Assembly (NCBI GenBank): GCA_014529385.2
Contig: CM043970.1
Coordinates: 65,832,996 to 65,896,995, forward strand
DNA from: Adiantum capillus-veneris
Taxonomy: Eukaryota > Streptophyta > Polypodiopsida > Polypodiales > Pteridaceae
Length of the DNA stretch: 64,000 bases
Direction of reading: 5' to 3'
Made by a program: the position numbers and the translations under genes. This document shows, one piece after another, positions 22,271 through 32,049 of the stretch. A model generated the notes under the pieces. That model ran no database searches. It saw nothing but the letters and a program-made list of their open reading frames with translations, and had not been told where the DNA came from. Each line of letters starts with the position of its first letter. The first letter of the stretch is position 1.

Positions 22271-22399
22271 GAGGGAGTGGATGATGATCTACAAGATGCA
22301 TATCTCTTTGATATAGAAATGGTACCTAAGTGATCCCAAGAGATCTTCAAGCTACTACCACAGGGTGGGGAATTCAATAAAATGGACCTAGACCTTAAA

Positions 22400-22720
22400 C
22401 AAAGAACAATTTGCCAAGCTAAGAACTTTTAGCTAGTCGGAGGACGTTTATATAATTTAGGCTCCGACGGCATCCTAAGAGTGTGCATAAACCTTGAGGA
22501 ATATGAACCATATTTGCTGGAAGCACATATTTAGGCGCTAACATTTCATTGTTCAGCCACAAAAACTTTCCAACGATTGTGACAATTAGGAGTGTATTGG
22601 TCGACTATACGCATCGATGTTCATGAATATGTCACTAGTTGCATCAAATGCAGATCAAGCCCACCCATTGAACATGCCACATTGTTTCACATTATTCTTA
22701 CGCCAGAATGGAGTCAATAC
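22400..22720 (+). pseudogene. Additional H2C2 zinc-binding domain of copy B
   Basis: LVGGRLYNLGSDGILRVC, then EAHI and TFHC with the paired His, LGVYWSTIRID and SCIKC with paired Cys form an HHCC block, upstream of and homologous to the integrase H2C2 block at 22795-23045. A TAG at 22532-22534 stands where A has CAG. Its presence in both copies shows the duplication is a family trait, not a rearrangement of one copy. Confidence 0.78.
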
Positions 22721-22779
22721 ATTGTTGACTACTTGGAAAGACATATGTTTCCTGAAAATATCACCAAAGCACAACAGAG

Positions 22780-23960
22780 ACGATATAAATAGAAGCTCAT
22801 GATTTCACTCTTATTGAAAATTAGCTTTATAAAAGGGAAAAGGATAACCAGCTTAGGCTGTGCGCAATGGAGAACATGTACGTTCCAATCCTGGAACAAG
22901 CACATGGAGGGATTAGTGGGGGCCATTTCTCAAGGGAAAAGACAGCAAAAATTGTCCTCACTTTGAGAATATGGTGGCCAACATTACATATGGACGCAAA
23001 TGAGTATACAAAACTATGTGAGTCTTTTCAATGAACCAACGTACCAATAAAACGGGATGAGATGCCCTTACGGCCAATGATGGGATCCAGAGCCTTTGCC
23101 AAGTGGAGAATAGACTTTGTAGGACCAATATCACCCCCTACTTACAAAACACATGCCCAGTACATCATTGTATCCACAAATTATTTCACAAAATGGATAG
23201 AAGCTAAAGCTACACAAAAGGCTAATGCCAGGACTACTGCACAATTTCTATACAAAAATGTCTTTGTTAGATATGGTCTACCTATAAAAATTGTCTCAAT
23301 GATTGAAGCACACATTTCATAAATGAGATAATTGAAAAACTTCCTGAAGACTTCATGATAGTTCATAAGAAGTCAGCTCCCTACCACCCATAGGCTAATG
23401 GCCAAGCAAAAGCTACAAATAAGACTCTATGCACAATCTTAACTAAGACAGTTTCAGAGTTTAGAACAGATTGGGATCAGTAACTATGTTCAACTTTATG
23501 GGCGTATAGGATTTTTTAGAAAACCTCGATAGGCACAACACCGTACAACATGGTGTTTGGACTTAATGCTATACTGCCTATAGAATTATTAAACCCAACC
23601 CTAAGAGCAACAAAATGTCTAGAGTGGACAGGTCATGAAATGTCTTGACGTATAGATGACTGACCGTAAAAAGCTAGATGAGCTTCAATTGAAAGCAGTA
23701 GCTTCTATCTATGCACAAAACTGAAGGAAATTTTTTTTTGTGATAAGCATGTACGCTCCAAAAAACTCAAAATAGTCCATTATGTCTTGGTATACACATG
23801 AAAACAACATGCAAAGAAACTTAAAAAGTGAGGGATGGGACCCTTTGTGATTAAAAAATTATCACCAAGTGGGGCCGTCAAGCTTGCTACATTGGATGGG
23901 GAGGAAATACCTAACTAGATAAGTGGTTGCCAACTAAAAAGATTTCATCTACCAGTAACC
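22780..23960 (+). pseudogene. Integrase of copy B
   Basis: The H2C2 block (AHGGISGGHF, RIWWPTLHMD) has lost its last Cys pair. The core retains IDFVGPI (Asp at 23114-23116), TKWIEAKATQKANARTTAQFLY and YGLPIKIVS. The second catalytic Asp is lost in a frameshifted region near 23300 and the catalytic Glu is replaced by Lys (GQAKATNKT). A TAG at 23391-23393 stands where A has CAG. The C-terminal GMGPFVI motif follows a TGA at 23829-23831 shared with copy A. Confidence 0.88.
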
Positions 23961-24480
23961 CCAAATATGCTCCAGCAAATCCATCAAGCAAAGAAATGGA
24001 CGCAAGCAAAACAGAACATTGTTGCAGAGGCTAAAGAAAGGATAACAAAAAAGAAGCTTCTTCAATGGCAACAACAGCATGGACCACCTTTGAAGATAAA
24101 TGCAATTCGAGTCACAAAATTTGACAACGAGACCACACAAGAGCCTGAAAGTGATGTCAAAATTGGACACAATCAAGTGCAGGCAACAACGATACTTGAT
24201 TCGAGAGCTCAAGGCAACTTGATCTCCTAAAACCTATATAAGCAACTTCAACTTGACAACCAATTACAGGAGACGAAGAACGAGCTCCAAAGTTATTCAT
24301 AACATTTGATTAAGGTTATGGGATGGACAGTGCTCAAAATACAAGTAAACCAACATGCCTATCCGCATAAATTTTATGTGGTAGAAGATACAAGCACACA
24401 ACATGCCGTATTGCTAGGGAAACCTTGGCAGAGAAGTTATAAGGTACAGCTTGACTAGAGTCAAAATACTATGAGTATAC
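23961..24480 (+). pseudogene. Second retropepsin-like domain of copy B
   Basis: A Gln/Lys helical segment, LKINAIRVTKFDNE, then ATTILDSRAQGNLIS (Asp codon at 24198-24200) and VLLGKPW near 24408-24428 align with A's post-integrase protease. The active-site Gly is Arg here, so this copy would be inactive. Conservation of flanking strands such as YPHKFYVVE shows the domain was ancestral to both copies. Confidence 0.75.
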
Positions 24481-24862
24481 AATCCAGTTCGGCAAAACAA
24501 CAAGTTCCTTTTGCTACAAGAGCAAAAAACAAACAATCAGTCTGCCAACTGGCGGGCAAAGGAAAGCAGCCCTTACAAGAACCATTTACCAACAAGGAAT
24601 TCCAAAGAGCAATTCGAGGCAGTAGGATCAAGTCCATAAGGCAAAGACTCTAGTATGCAACGAGAGCATGATATATAATAATCCAAAGAACAGAAGTCAC
24701 CAAAGCCCACCCGAACAAAAACAACATGGTTTGTACAACAAAGGTATCAAGTAAATTTGGGTCTGGAAGGATCAATTGACTAAGGAGGAGCAACCAAAAA
24801 TTGCAGTTAACCCTCCAACGACATCTAACACAAACAAGAAGCCAAAATCAAACTCTTGCCAA

Positions 24863-25240
24863 TGTTATAGAATTGATATTTTATTATTTATTACAGCTGA
24901 CAGGTGGAAAATACTAGACCGAGCTAGGCTTATGAGAATGAAAAAATATATATATTGTACATTTTATTATTCAAGTGCTCTTTATGAGCTTTGGCCATTT
25001 ATGATCGGCCGGCCAGTTTGTAATCACTTTGACCATTTATGAAATCTAAATATGAAATACGTGCACGGGGGGAGATTGCACCCAGTTCTTGTGTCTATTC
25101 TTTCTCTTCTTCTCTCCTTTGTCTCACCGTACCGACGTAGCACTCCGCTCTAAGAGGTGCGCTTGCACGTTCTCGCTTACTCTCTCTCGCTCGCTGTCTC
25201 TCTCTCTGTTCACGTACATCGTTGATTATGTGTTATGTGA
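24863..25240 (+). mobile_element. LTR-like insertion inside copy B, related to the LTR at 36614-37090
   Basis: It starts TGTTATAGAATTGATATT and shares many blocks with 36614-37000: CAGCTGACAGGTG, GACCGAGCTAGGC, CAAGTGCTCTTTATGAGCTT, GCACGGGGGGAGAT and CCGACGTAGCACTC. The end is uncertain because similarity fades near 25240. No internal genes accompany it, so it may be a solo or truncated LTR. Confidence 0.65.
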
Positions 25241-25411
25241 GGCGCCATGTATGCTTATTCTAGGTACAAAAGAAGCTACTCAGAACTCACAACTGCCATA
25301 CCAAAATTTGGACTCGAAAGCAATGGGAGGCGCCATGTATGCTTATTCTAGGTACCAAAGAAGCTACTCAGAACTCACAACTGCCATACCAAAATTTGGA
25401 CTCGAAAGCAA
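25241..25411. repeat. 88 bp tandem duplication
   Basis: The unit beginning GGCGCCATGTATGCTTATTC starts at 25241 and again at 25329, nearly identical over about 83 bp (one difference at GGTAC[A/C]AAAG). Confidence 0.9.
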
Positions 25412-25761
25412 CAACCTGAAGAACTACCAGTACACAATTTCTAGCAAAGAATAATCACAGATACCAAAAGGCTGAGTAGCATGGCTTCACAAACATCAAA
25501 TAAAGAGCGAGAATACTCAAGAGATTATTGTTCAGATAGCTTTCCCAGGAGCATACTTCCATACAAAACTTCAACATCGACTGCCAATAAGCATTAGGCT
25601 TATACCTTCCTCTTGCAAAGCATTAATTTTTCCATGCATTGCTTGCGTATGCATACAGGGCCACATTACATGGCCAACATTAGCACTTGAAAAAAAAAAA
25701 GAAAACCCATACACAGCACATGCTCGAGGGTGCAACACTGTCGTCTCGGAGGACTTTGACT

Positions 25762-25775
25762 AGGAGGGGGGGAGG
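25762..25775 (+). promoter_or_regulatory. Internal polypurine tract (copy B)
   Basis: AGGAGGGGGGGAGG sits at the same place as A's 10314-10326 tract, within a conserved GGAGGACT-T-GACTAGG context, and stays purine-only although surrounding DNA has diverged. Confidence 0.55.
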
Positions 25776-26800
25776 AACCGACACGCTACAAGTGTAAAGA
25801 AGACCACTGTTTTCCTTGATTTTATGAATTTTTGTGTTTGATTGCAAATATTTTGGTGAACTATAGCAGATATGCCCTTAAATATTGTGTAACAACAAGA
25901 TGAAAGAGGACAAACACCAAGATGAGCCTCTAGGTGTGTGTATATATCTAAAAATCGCAGTTTTCATGCAGAAAAAGCAAGAAAATCGAGCAATCCAGCC
26001 AAAAATACTACAGATAGATGTATATAGTGGTTTGTTATGATATTACCTAATTATCACAATTTTTTGATAATTTTCCGGTCAAGTTAGATATATTCCTTTA
26101 TTTTTTATTATTTTTTAGCCAAAAACAAAGAAAATTAGAAAAAGCAGGTGAAATAACAACATGGAGACAAAATAAAAATATAGGAGTGATCAATAAGAGA
26201 TTGACAGCTTATGGTGAAGACGGGGTGCAAATATGTGAAAAGTTGCGACGGAAAGCCAAATTGGCCGATCTTTGGCCCAATTGACAAATCTTTCAAAAAC
26301 AGAGCAACCGGAGTCCAACCGGAGTCCAAATGAAGAAATTTTTGAGCCTAAAGTAAATTTCACAATAAGATAGGAGCACATGTCAAATTTGGTAAAAAGT
26401 GGTCCAGGAACCCCGATATAAGTTCTTTTGGGCCCACTTAATATCTCATTTTCACTATTTACAAGTGTGTGAGAGAGAGAGCTTGAGAGACCTAGAGCGA
26501 TCGGATCTTCTGTGACTCCGTACGCGTATAATGTCTACCAGTCTTGATATGGCAGGCTAACTTGGTTTTAAAGCCTCTAGCTCTTGGAACACATAATCAT
26601 GAGCCCCCTAAGAGTACACATCTAGCACAAATGGAGGTGTTTTGACCTTCATTCACTCAGAAGAGCTGAATCATGTGTGTTGACATCTTTCGAAGCCTTT
26701 TAACACAATTCACAAGTTCAAATTCATATCAAAGATCATGGACACTTTACAGAAGCCATACAACACCTGCCTGTGGAATTTCTAACTATTTTGCATTAGG

Positions 26801-26824
26801 AGACTTTATACGCGTATAATGTTT
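26801..26824. repeat. Palindrome 2 of the copy B array
   Basis: The left arm is AGACTTTATACG and the right arm CGTATAATGTTT. The central ten bases TATACGCGTATA are fully symmetric and two outer positions mismatch. Confidence 0.8.
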
Positions 26825-27082
26825 AAACCACTATATAGACGCCAAACCAATAAATTATCAACACTGGCTTGTGCACCATGTTGTATACAATGCATACCTT
26901 CAATTTGGACAAGTTTGGACCAGGTGATGACCACTTGAAGCACAAAATCAAAAAGTCCCTCTAAAGGAGTATTCTAGACCCCATCCAATTAGCCCACATC
27001 CAAATGAGAATCAAAGTTGATAAAGGGAGTCCTAGTCACCAAAGGAAGCTACAAAAGAAGCCTAAGCCAAAAAACTCAATGA

Positions 27083-27106
27083 AGACTTCATACACTTGTG
27101 AAGTCT
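27083..27106. repeat. Palindrome 3 of the copy B array, variant arms
   Basis: The arms AGACTTCA and TGAAGTCT are perfectly complementary around an eight-base centre, at the expected spacing, but differ from neighbouring arms. Confidence 0.7.
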
Positions 27107-27361
27107 CCCTGTGATCAAATGACATTCTAGGGAAAAACTCTTAATTCCAAGGCTTTTAACCCAACAATATTAACCCAAAGCTCAAGTCCCATCAAATTCT
27201 GCGGCCTTTTACCCATCTTAGCCCCAATATCAGAATCCCAAGCTCCATAATTGAAATCTGGCTCCATGCAAGAGAAACCAAAATCAAATTCCAATATCAC
27301 AGATGGGTATCACATGCTAATGACTACTTACAGTGAAAGTCTGAGTCATTTTTAACGCAGT

Positions 27362-27385
27362 AGACATTATACACATATAATGTCT
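27362..27385. repeat. Palindrome 4 of the copy B array
   Basis: The arms AGACATTATA and TATAATGTCT are perfect around a central CACA. Confidence 0.85.
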
Positions 27386-27645
27386 CACTGCTCTAAAGAT
27401 GAACCTGGAGATTAACTTTAACCAATCTAAGCCTCCACACCAGGATTATGAGAGCAACTACCTCATTTCATCCCATTTAAGCATCATATACTTAGAGCTA
27501 AGCCAAAATCCAGTTTCAAGCCTGCAGGGATTTCTAGTGGTCACAACTTGTCCAAACAACAACCAAATTGAAATTAAAACATATATTCATGAAGTACATG
27601 ATAAGTTTTATGCTTACGTGAAATAGCACTCTGTTTTGAGCACTT

Positions 27646-27669
27646 AGACATTATACGCATATAATGTCT
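27646..27669. repeat. Palindrome 5 of the copy B array
   Basis: The arms AGACATTATA and TATAATGTCT are perfect around a central CGCA. It is the last one before the third ORF. Confidence 0.85.
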
Positions 27670-27818
27670 CGCAGCATCATTCTGCACCCAAAAGCAATCA
27701 TCACCATGCGCACTGCACCCTTAGGTCCTAGTTAGCCTGTTTTTCGATTTAAAAGTCATTTGGACATACAGAAAATGCAGGATTAGATAACTACTCATTT
27801 GAAGTGTCCGTAGGATCT

Positions 27819-30800
27819 ATGGAGTCCAATAAATCACCAGCTAAGAAGAAGAGGATGTCCATAAAAGACATTATTTCCAGAAGACAGAAACTTTGATCAC
27901 ACCTCAAACCATAGCAGATGCACTTGGCCTCCACAATAGGGGAAGCTCAATTTGAGCAAGAAGAGATGAGGTAAAGGTCTACGCACAAAAGAAGTTTAAT
28001 AAAAAATTTGAAGACATGGTGGACCTAAGGGCTGCAAAGATATGGAAGCTCTACAACCAATACTTCCTCGTTTGCAACAAGAGGCCGTAGAAATACACAA
28101 ATCCTCCCCATGCAGTGGCAACAACTATAACCTAGGCATTGAAGAGCAGCATACCCAAATAAGTGAACTACGCCCAATATCTGCATGAGCAAGTGGTTGG
28201 CATGGGCATGGAAAATCCCAAGTACATTGGAGGAGGAGAAACCCTGACAAAGATTGCATATGAGGCAATCGGCGCTAGAGGACATTGGCTAGAGCCGCCA
28301 ACAAAGAATGAGTGTTTCAAGCTAAAGCTTGATATCGAAGATGAGCCAGTGAAAGCAACAACTCCACCAATCACCACAAGGCTAAGAAGAAAGGTGGAAA
28401 CTGTGCCTGAAGAAGAGCCCATGGAGACACCAAGAAAGAAAGGAAAAGCAGCATTGGCCAGGTAATTCAGACCCAAGGAAACACAGCCAAAAAGCTGCTT
28501 GGATTGAGAGGCTGATAGAACAATTTAGAGTAGAAAGAGCACTAAAGGGAGACTTTGAAGAATATTGGGTGCCATACCTGGCCAAAGTTGGAGGAAGCTC
28601 CTCTAAACCATTAGAGGACCAGTTTGACCATTACATATGGGCCTATGAAGAGACAAAAAGAGTGATTGATCAGCAAAACTTAGATCCTTTCACAATGGAA
28701 GAAGTGCAAGTAATCAAAAAGCAGTTGAAGGAAACGTCGAAAACACTGGTGAAGGAGCAAGAGAAAGAGTAAACAAAATATGAAACACCACCTTCACCAC
28801 CAAGTTCTTCCACAGCTTCTCCGAGTCCAAAACCATCTAACACCCAAACCCCAATCATCACCAAAAGCAACAGAAGAGACCACATCTGCATATGGGGATC
28901 AGAAAAAAGATGAAAGGAACACCTATGCAGATCTAATTCAAGCGGGATATACAATGGCAGAGGCTTCGATAGTTGTTTAAGAAACTCCTAACCCACCATG
29001 GGCTGCAAAGGAAGAAAGAGAGAGACAATCTAGCTCCCCAGGGACAAGGAAAGAGATGATGAATCTGAAAAAAGGAAGGTAGACCAAAATTCTCAAAAAA
29101 TAGCTCCAAAAAAATACTCCCCACAGCCCGGAGTGCCAGGGATGATTCAAGTCCCTCCAGTGCCTCAATGGAGACCTTTGGCTAACCCATACCAATCACC
29201 ACGTGCAAGAGTAATGATCGGTATGGGTTATCAGGTTCCATTGGCTGGCCCAATAAATAGGCTAACAGCTAGAAACCTGGTAGCATCAAATGAAGATGAC
29301 ATAAGAGCCGCCTATATATCAAATATTGGATAGAGTCATGACGTGGTTTATTACCATTGTTGAAGAGAACAGCATGCTGCATACCAGGGGTGATAACATG
29401 CAAATGGAACATGATAACCTCTCAAACATGGTACAGGATACCCACCTAAAGGCCAAAGAAGCAAAGAAGGAGCTCGACACACTTACTGCAACGCTAAGGG
29501 AGGCTGAAACCAAAAGAGACACTCTCACATTAGAGATGACTAAAGCCTCAAGAGTAATCAAGACTCTCAAAGAGCAAAAAGATCAGGTTGAAGATGAATT
29601 AGAAGCAACAAAAGATGAAGTCCTAGAGCTGAAAGAAAAATTAGAGCTCTCTAGTACCTGACAATCAAAAGACTAAGGGCAACACCAAGGGCGGTGTGGG
29701 CAAGTGCAGGGGTAGATGCTCAATTTATACAAGCCTTGGAAGCACAAATCACCACTCTACAGAAGGAATTGCGGCTAGAGCAAAGACAGCGAATGCATAT
29801 GGTAGAAGGGTCTCTAGCCGTCGAAGAAAGAATGAGAGCCAAACACCAAGCTCTCCAGAAAGAACATGAAGAACTTCAAAAGAATCTAGCAACACTGCAA
29901 GAAGCAATGGTTGACCTGGAAGAGGAATCCACTCAGTGAGATACAGTTGCGTAAAGACAGATCACGGACTTAAAAAAGGAAATAGCAGACTTAAGGACAC
30001 AAGAATCAGAACCAGGTCCCAGTGAAATGGAGACAAATGCTAGAGATGAGCCCATGGAAATTCCTGAGGGCGTCAAAGATATATAGCAGTAGGAAGAACA
30101 GGAGGAGATAGTGGTAGAACAAACACAACCATTGACCGCAAAGGAGGAAACACACCTCCAGATTCTGATAGAAAAGACCACAGCCAATGACCACAAGGCA
30201 GCCTTGGAATGGGAATCAAGAATGCTCAATTCTATAGGAGTCCAAGGGCTGGCCGCAAATGTGCTTAGTGAGGAATAGATGCAACCCACACTCCCATATC
30301 CTCTCTTAAAGTATGAGGTGATAATAATAAGGAAAAGAGTCGAAGCAGAAGCCACATAGCCAATCTATGAAGGAGATGTCAAGAATACAGAGGTTGCAGG
30401 TAAAGTGGTGGACTCTCAACCAAGATGGAGAAAATCCTGGATCCTAAAGTACCCAAGATTTTTGAAATACTTGGTGGATGCCCCAAAGATCATAAAAGAT
30501 GACTTTTTATTTTGCCCAGTCCCTCATGTCAGCACTTGGGAGAATCATTTTAGAATCATAAAGGCTCACACAAACTGGCTTAACTACCCATCTATGCCTA
30601 CACCCACGGAAGGAGAGAGAATATGTGTCTCTTATATTGTGAAAACCTTGAAGGGCACCATTAAGATCTTCATAGGCTCTCCACACTTGACTTGCGTCAT
30701 GATTGGGAAAATCTGCAAAAATTTGTTGGCTTGCATTGAAGTGTTTGCGCCTTCCAAAGCTACGGATTCTACACTCCTATCAACGGGCGACATTGTCACT

Positions 30801-31022
30801 CCAATGACATATGATCTATCAAAATAGCCATCTCCAGAGGTTTTGCATTAACTGTATCAGAGAATCATGTTTCTGTCCAGCTATCACATGCAAGATTTTG
30901 AAGAAGCTTTCTACACGGGGTTCTTTACATATGATAGCAAGATATTCGACCCAACAGTCACTTTGGGGAATATCAGGTACATATTGTACCTAAATCTGCT
31001 AAACCCACCAGGCTTCCACTGA
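27819..31022 (+). pseudogene. Third ORF of copy B
   Basis: The ATG at 27819 begins MESNKSPAKKKRMSIKD, matching A's basic start. About 300 bp of the N-terminal region is deleted. It then resumes at RRDEVKVYAQKK, KLYNQYF and NYAQYLHEQVVGMG, followed by a basic linker, a coiled coil (about 29350-29940) and the conserved C-terminal region (VVDSQPRWRKSWILKYPRF at 30408, GTIKIFIGSPHLTCVM, MQDFEEAFYTGFFT near 30890). Many stops and shifts are present. Order and sequence agree with A, so this was a real protein of the family. No recognised family, signal peptide or membrane segment. Confidence 0.72.
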
Positions 31023-31086
31023 TAGAAGAACAGCTCTCACTAAAGAAAAAGAGCAAGACCATTCATATTAGGGACAACATGGATGC

Positions 31087-31098
31087 GGAAGGGGGGAG
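31087..31098 (+). promoter_or_regulatory. Polypurine tract of copy B
   Basis: GGAAGGGGGGAG lies immediately before the TGTTAACGAC start of the LTR. Confidence 0.9.
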
Positions 31099-31301
31099 TG
31101 TTAACGACAGAACATAGAAGAAGTTTCCCCAATATGTTGTACCATCATTTTTTGAAGTTGAATGATACCTTTTGTAATATTTGAGCAACCATTAGACAAT
31201 GTGAGAACAAGCCTCTATGGAGGAATGTATATAAGTCAATTTTTGTAACCCTAAACCCAACTTTTGAATTAATCAAATCCGATTATCACTGTGTGTGGTG
31301 T

Positions 31302-31372
<71 letters not shown>

Positions 31373-32009
31373 TTCTTCTCTTCCCTATGCACGCTATGGA
31401 AGGTCCATTGCTAAAGTGACACCACCATTGTGTTAGCAATGGCGAGGGCTTCCATTCAACACCAAGAGTGTGTGATCCCGACTACGATGCAGAGTGAGCT
31501 CCTATGAGCTTCTAGGTGAGTTTTCTTGCAAACCAGGTGTCCATTTGGTTATTTCTTTGCACCTATGGATTCAAAAGAGTAGGGACTACGCATTAGGATC
31601 ATATGCCACAAAAAATGGTAACCTGTATTTTGCTTCCTGTCTTTATACACGCGATTGTCCCAAGAGGTAGTTGGAGGTCGGTTATCAAGTCACAATCAAT
31701 AGGGTATTGATCTTTTGATAAGGAGAGTATATCTTGTGAGTTTCATGACATTTTGAATGCATTTGGCCTAGATTTGGATAGCATTAGCATCGTAGGTTGG
31801 ATTGCTTTCACTAGTGCATAAGAACACTTGGATTCAATTTCCTCTATTAGAGATTGTCTTAGAAGGTCAAGAAGTAGTTTCACACCCATCTTCTTGTTTC
31901 CATGTGCATACGGGTTAAGCTTCATCCTTGGCCCTCATACTTGGCCAACATAGAGTTGTTGGTTCGGTTCTCGCTATGCTAGTGCCCGCTCGTGGCGTAC
32001 CCGCCAACA
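31099..32009 (+). repeat. 3' LTR of copy B (911 bp)
   Basis: It begins TGTTAACGACAGAAC and ends CGTACCCGCCAACA. The TATA box is at 31228-31234. A (GA)31 tract at 31304-31365 lies where A's LTR has only a few GA repeats. The presumed target-site duplication is the next five bases, CACGT at 32010-32014. Confidence 0.9.
31304..31365. repeat. (GA)n microsatellite in LTR of copy B
   Basis: About 31 uninterrupted GA units lie downstream of the LTR TATA box. Confidence 0.95.
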
Positions 32010-32049
32010 CACGTGCTTTAATCTTTTGACACCTGCAATCCATAAACTA

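Larger units (their letters stand above)
24481..25590 (+). pseudogene. C-terminal tail of copy B polyprotein, interrupted
   Basis: It is Gln/Lys-rich like A's tail. It reads to 24653, is broken, then is interrupted by an LTR-like insertion at 24863 to about 25240. After that come an 88 bp tandem duplication and further tail sequence ending near the CTGCCAATAAG that matches the end of A's pol frame. Confidence 0.5.
26513..27669. repeat. Array of ~280 bp units with palindromes (copy B)
   Basis: Palindromic sites start at 26513, 26801, 27083, 27362 and 27646, with spacings of 288, 282, 279 and 284 bp. The arms are mostly AGACATTATACG / CGTATAATGTCT in type. The site at 27083 has another arm pair and the first has a decayed left arm. 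The array ends 149 bp before the third ORF. Confidence 0.8.
25591..27818 (+). other. Non-coding block between pol and third ORF (copy B)
   Basis: It matches A's block in order: pol end, TTTTTCCATGCATTGC, internal polypurine tract, TATA segment at 25941-25947, the AGGAGCACATGTCAAATTT region near 26370, then the palindrome array. It is shorter than A's because about 850 bp before the first palindrome is missing here. Confidence 0.7.
17343..32009 (+). mobile_element. Ty3/gypsy LTR retrotransposon, copy B (interrupted by A, 5' part outside window)
   Basis: The sequence resumes in gag (MNELTKEALYLVDN-like in A versus NELIKEALFLVDN here) directly after A's LTR and continues through pol, the palindrome array, the third ORF, a polypurine tract and a 911 bp LTR. 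It is the same family as A but carries more stops, frameshifts and lost catalytic residues, so it is older, as expected for the host of the nested insertion. It contains a further inserted LTR-like segment at about 24863-25240. Confidence 0.9.
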
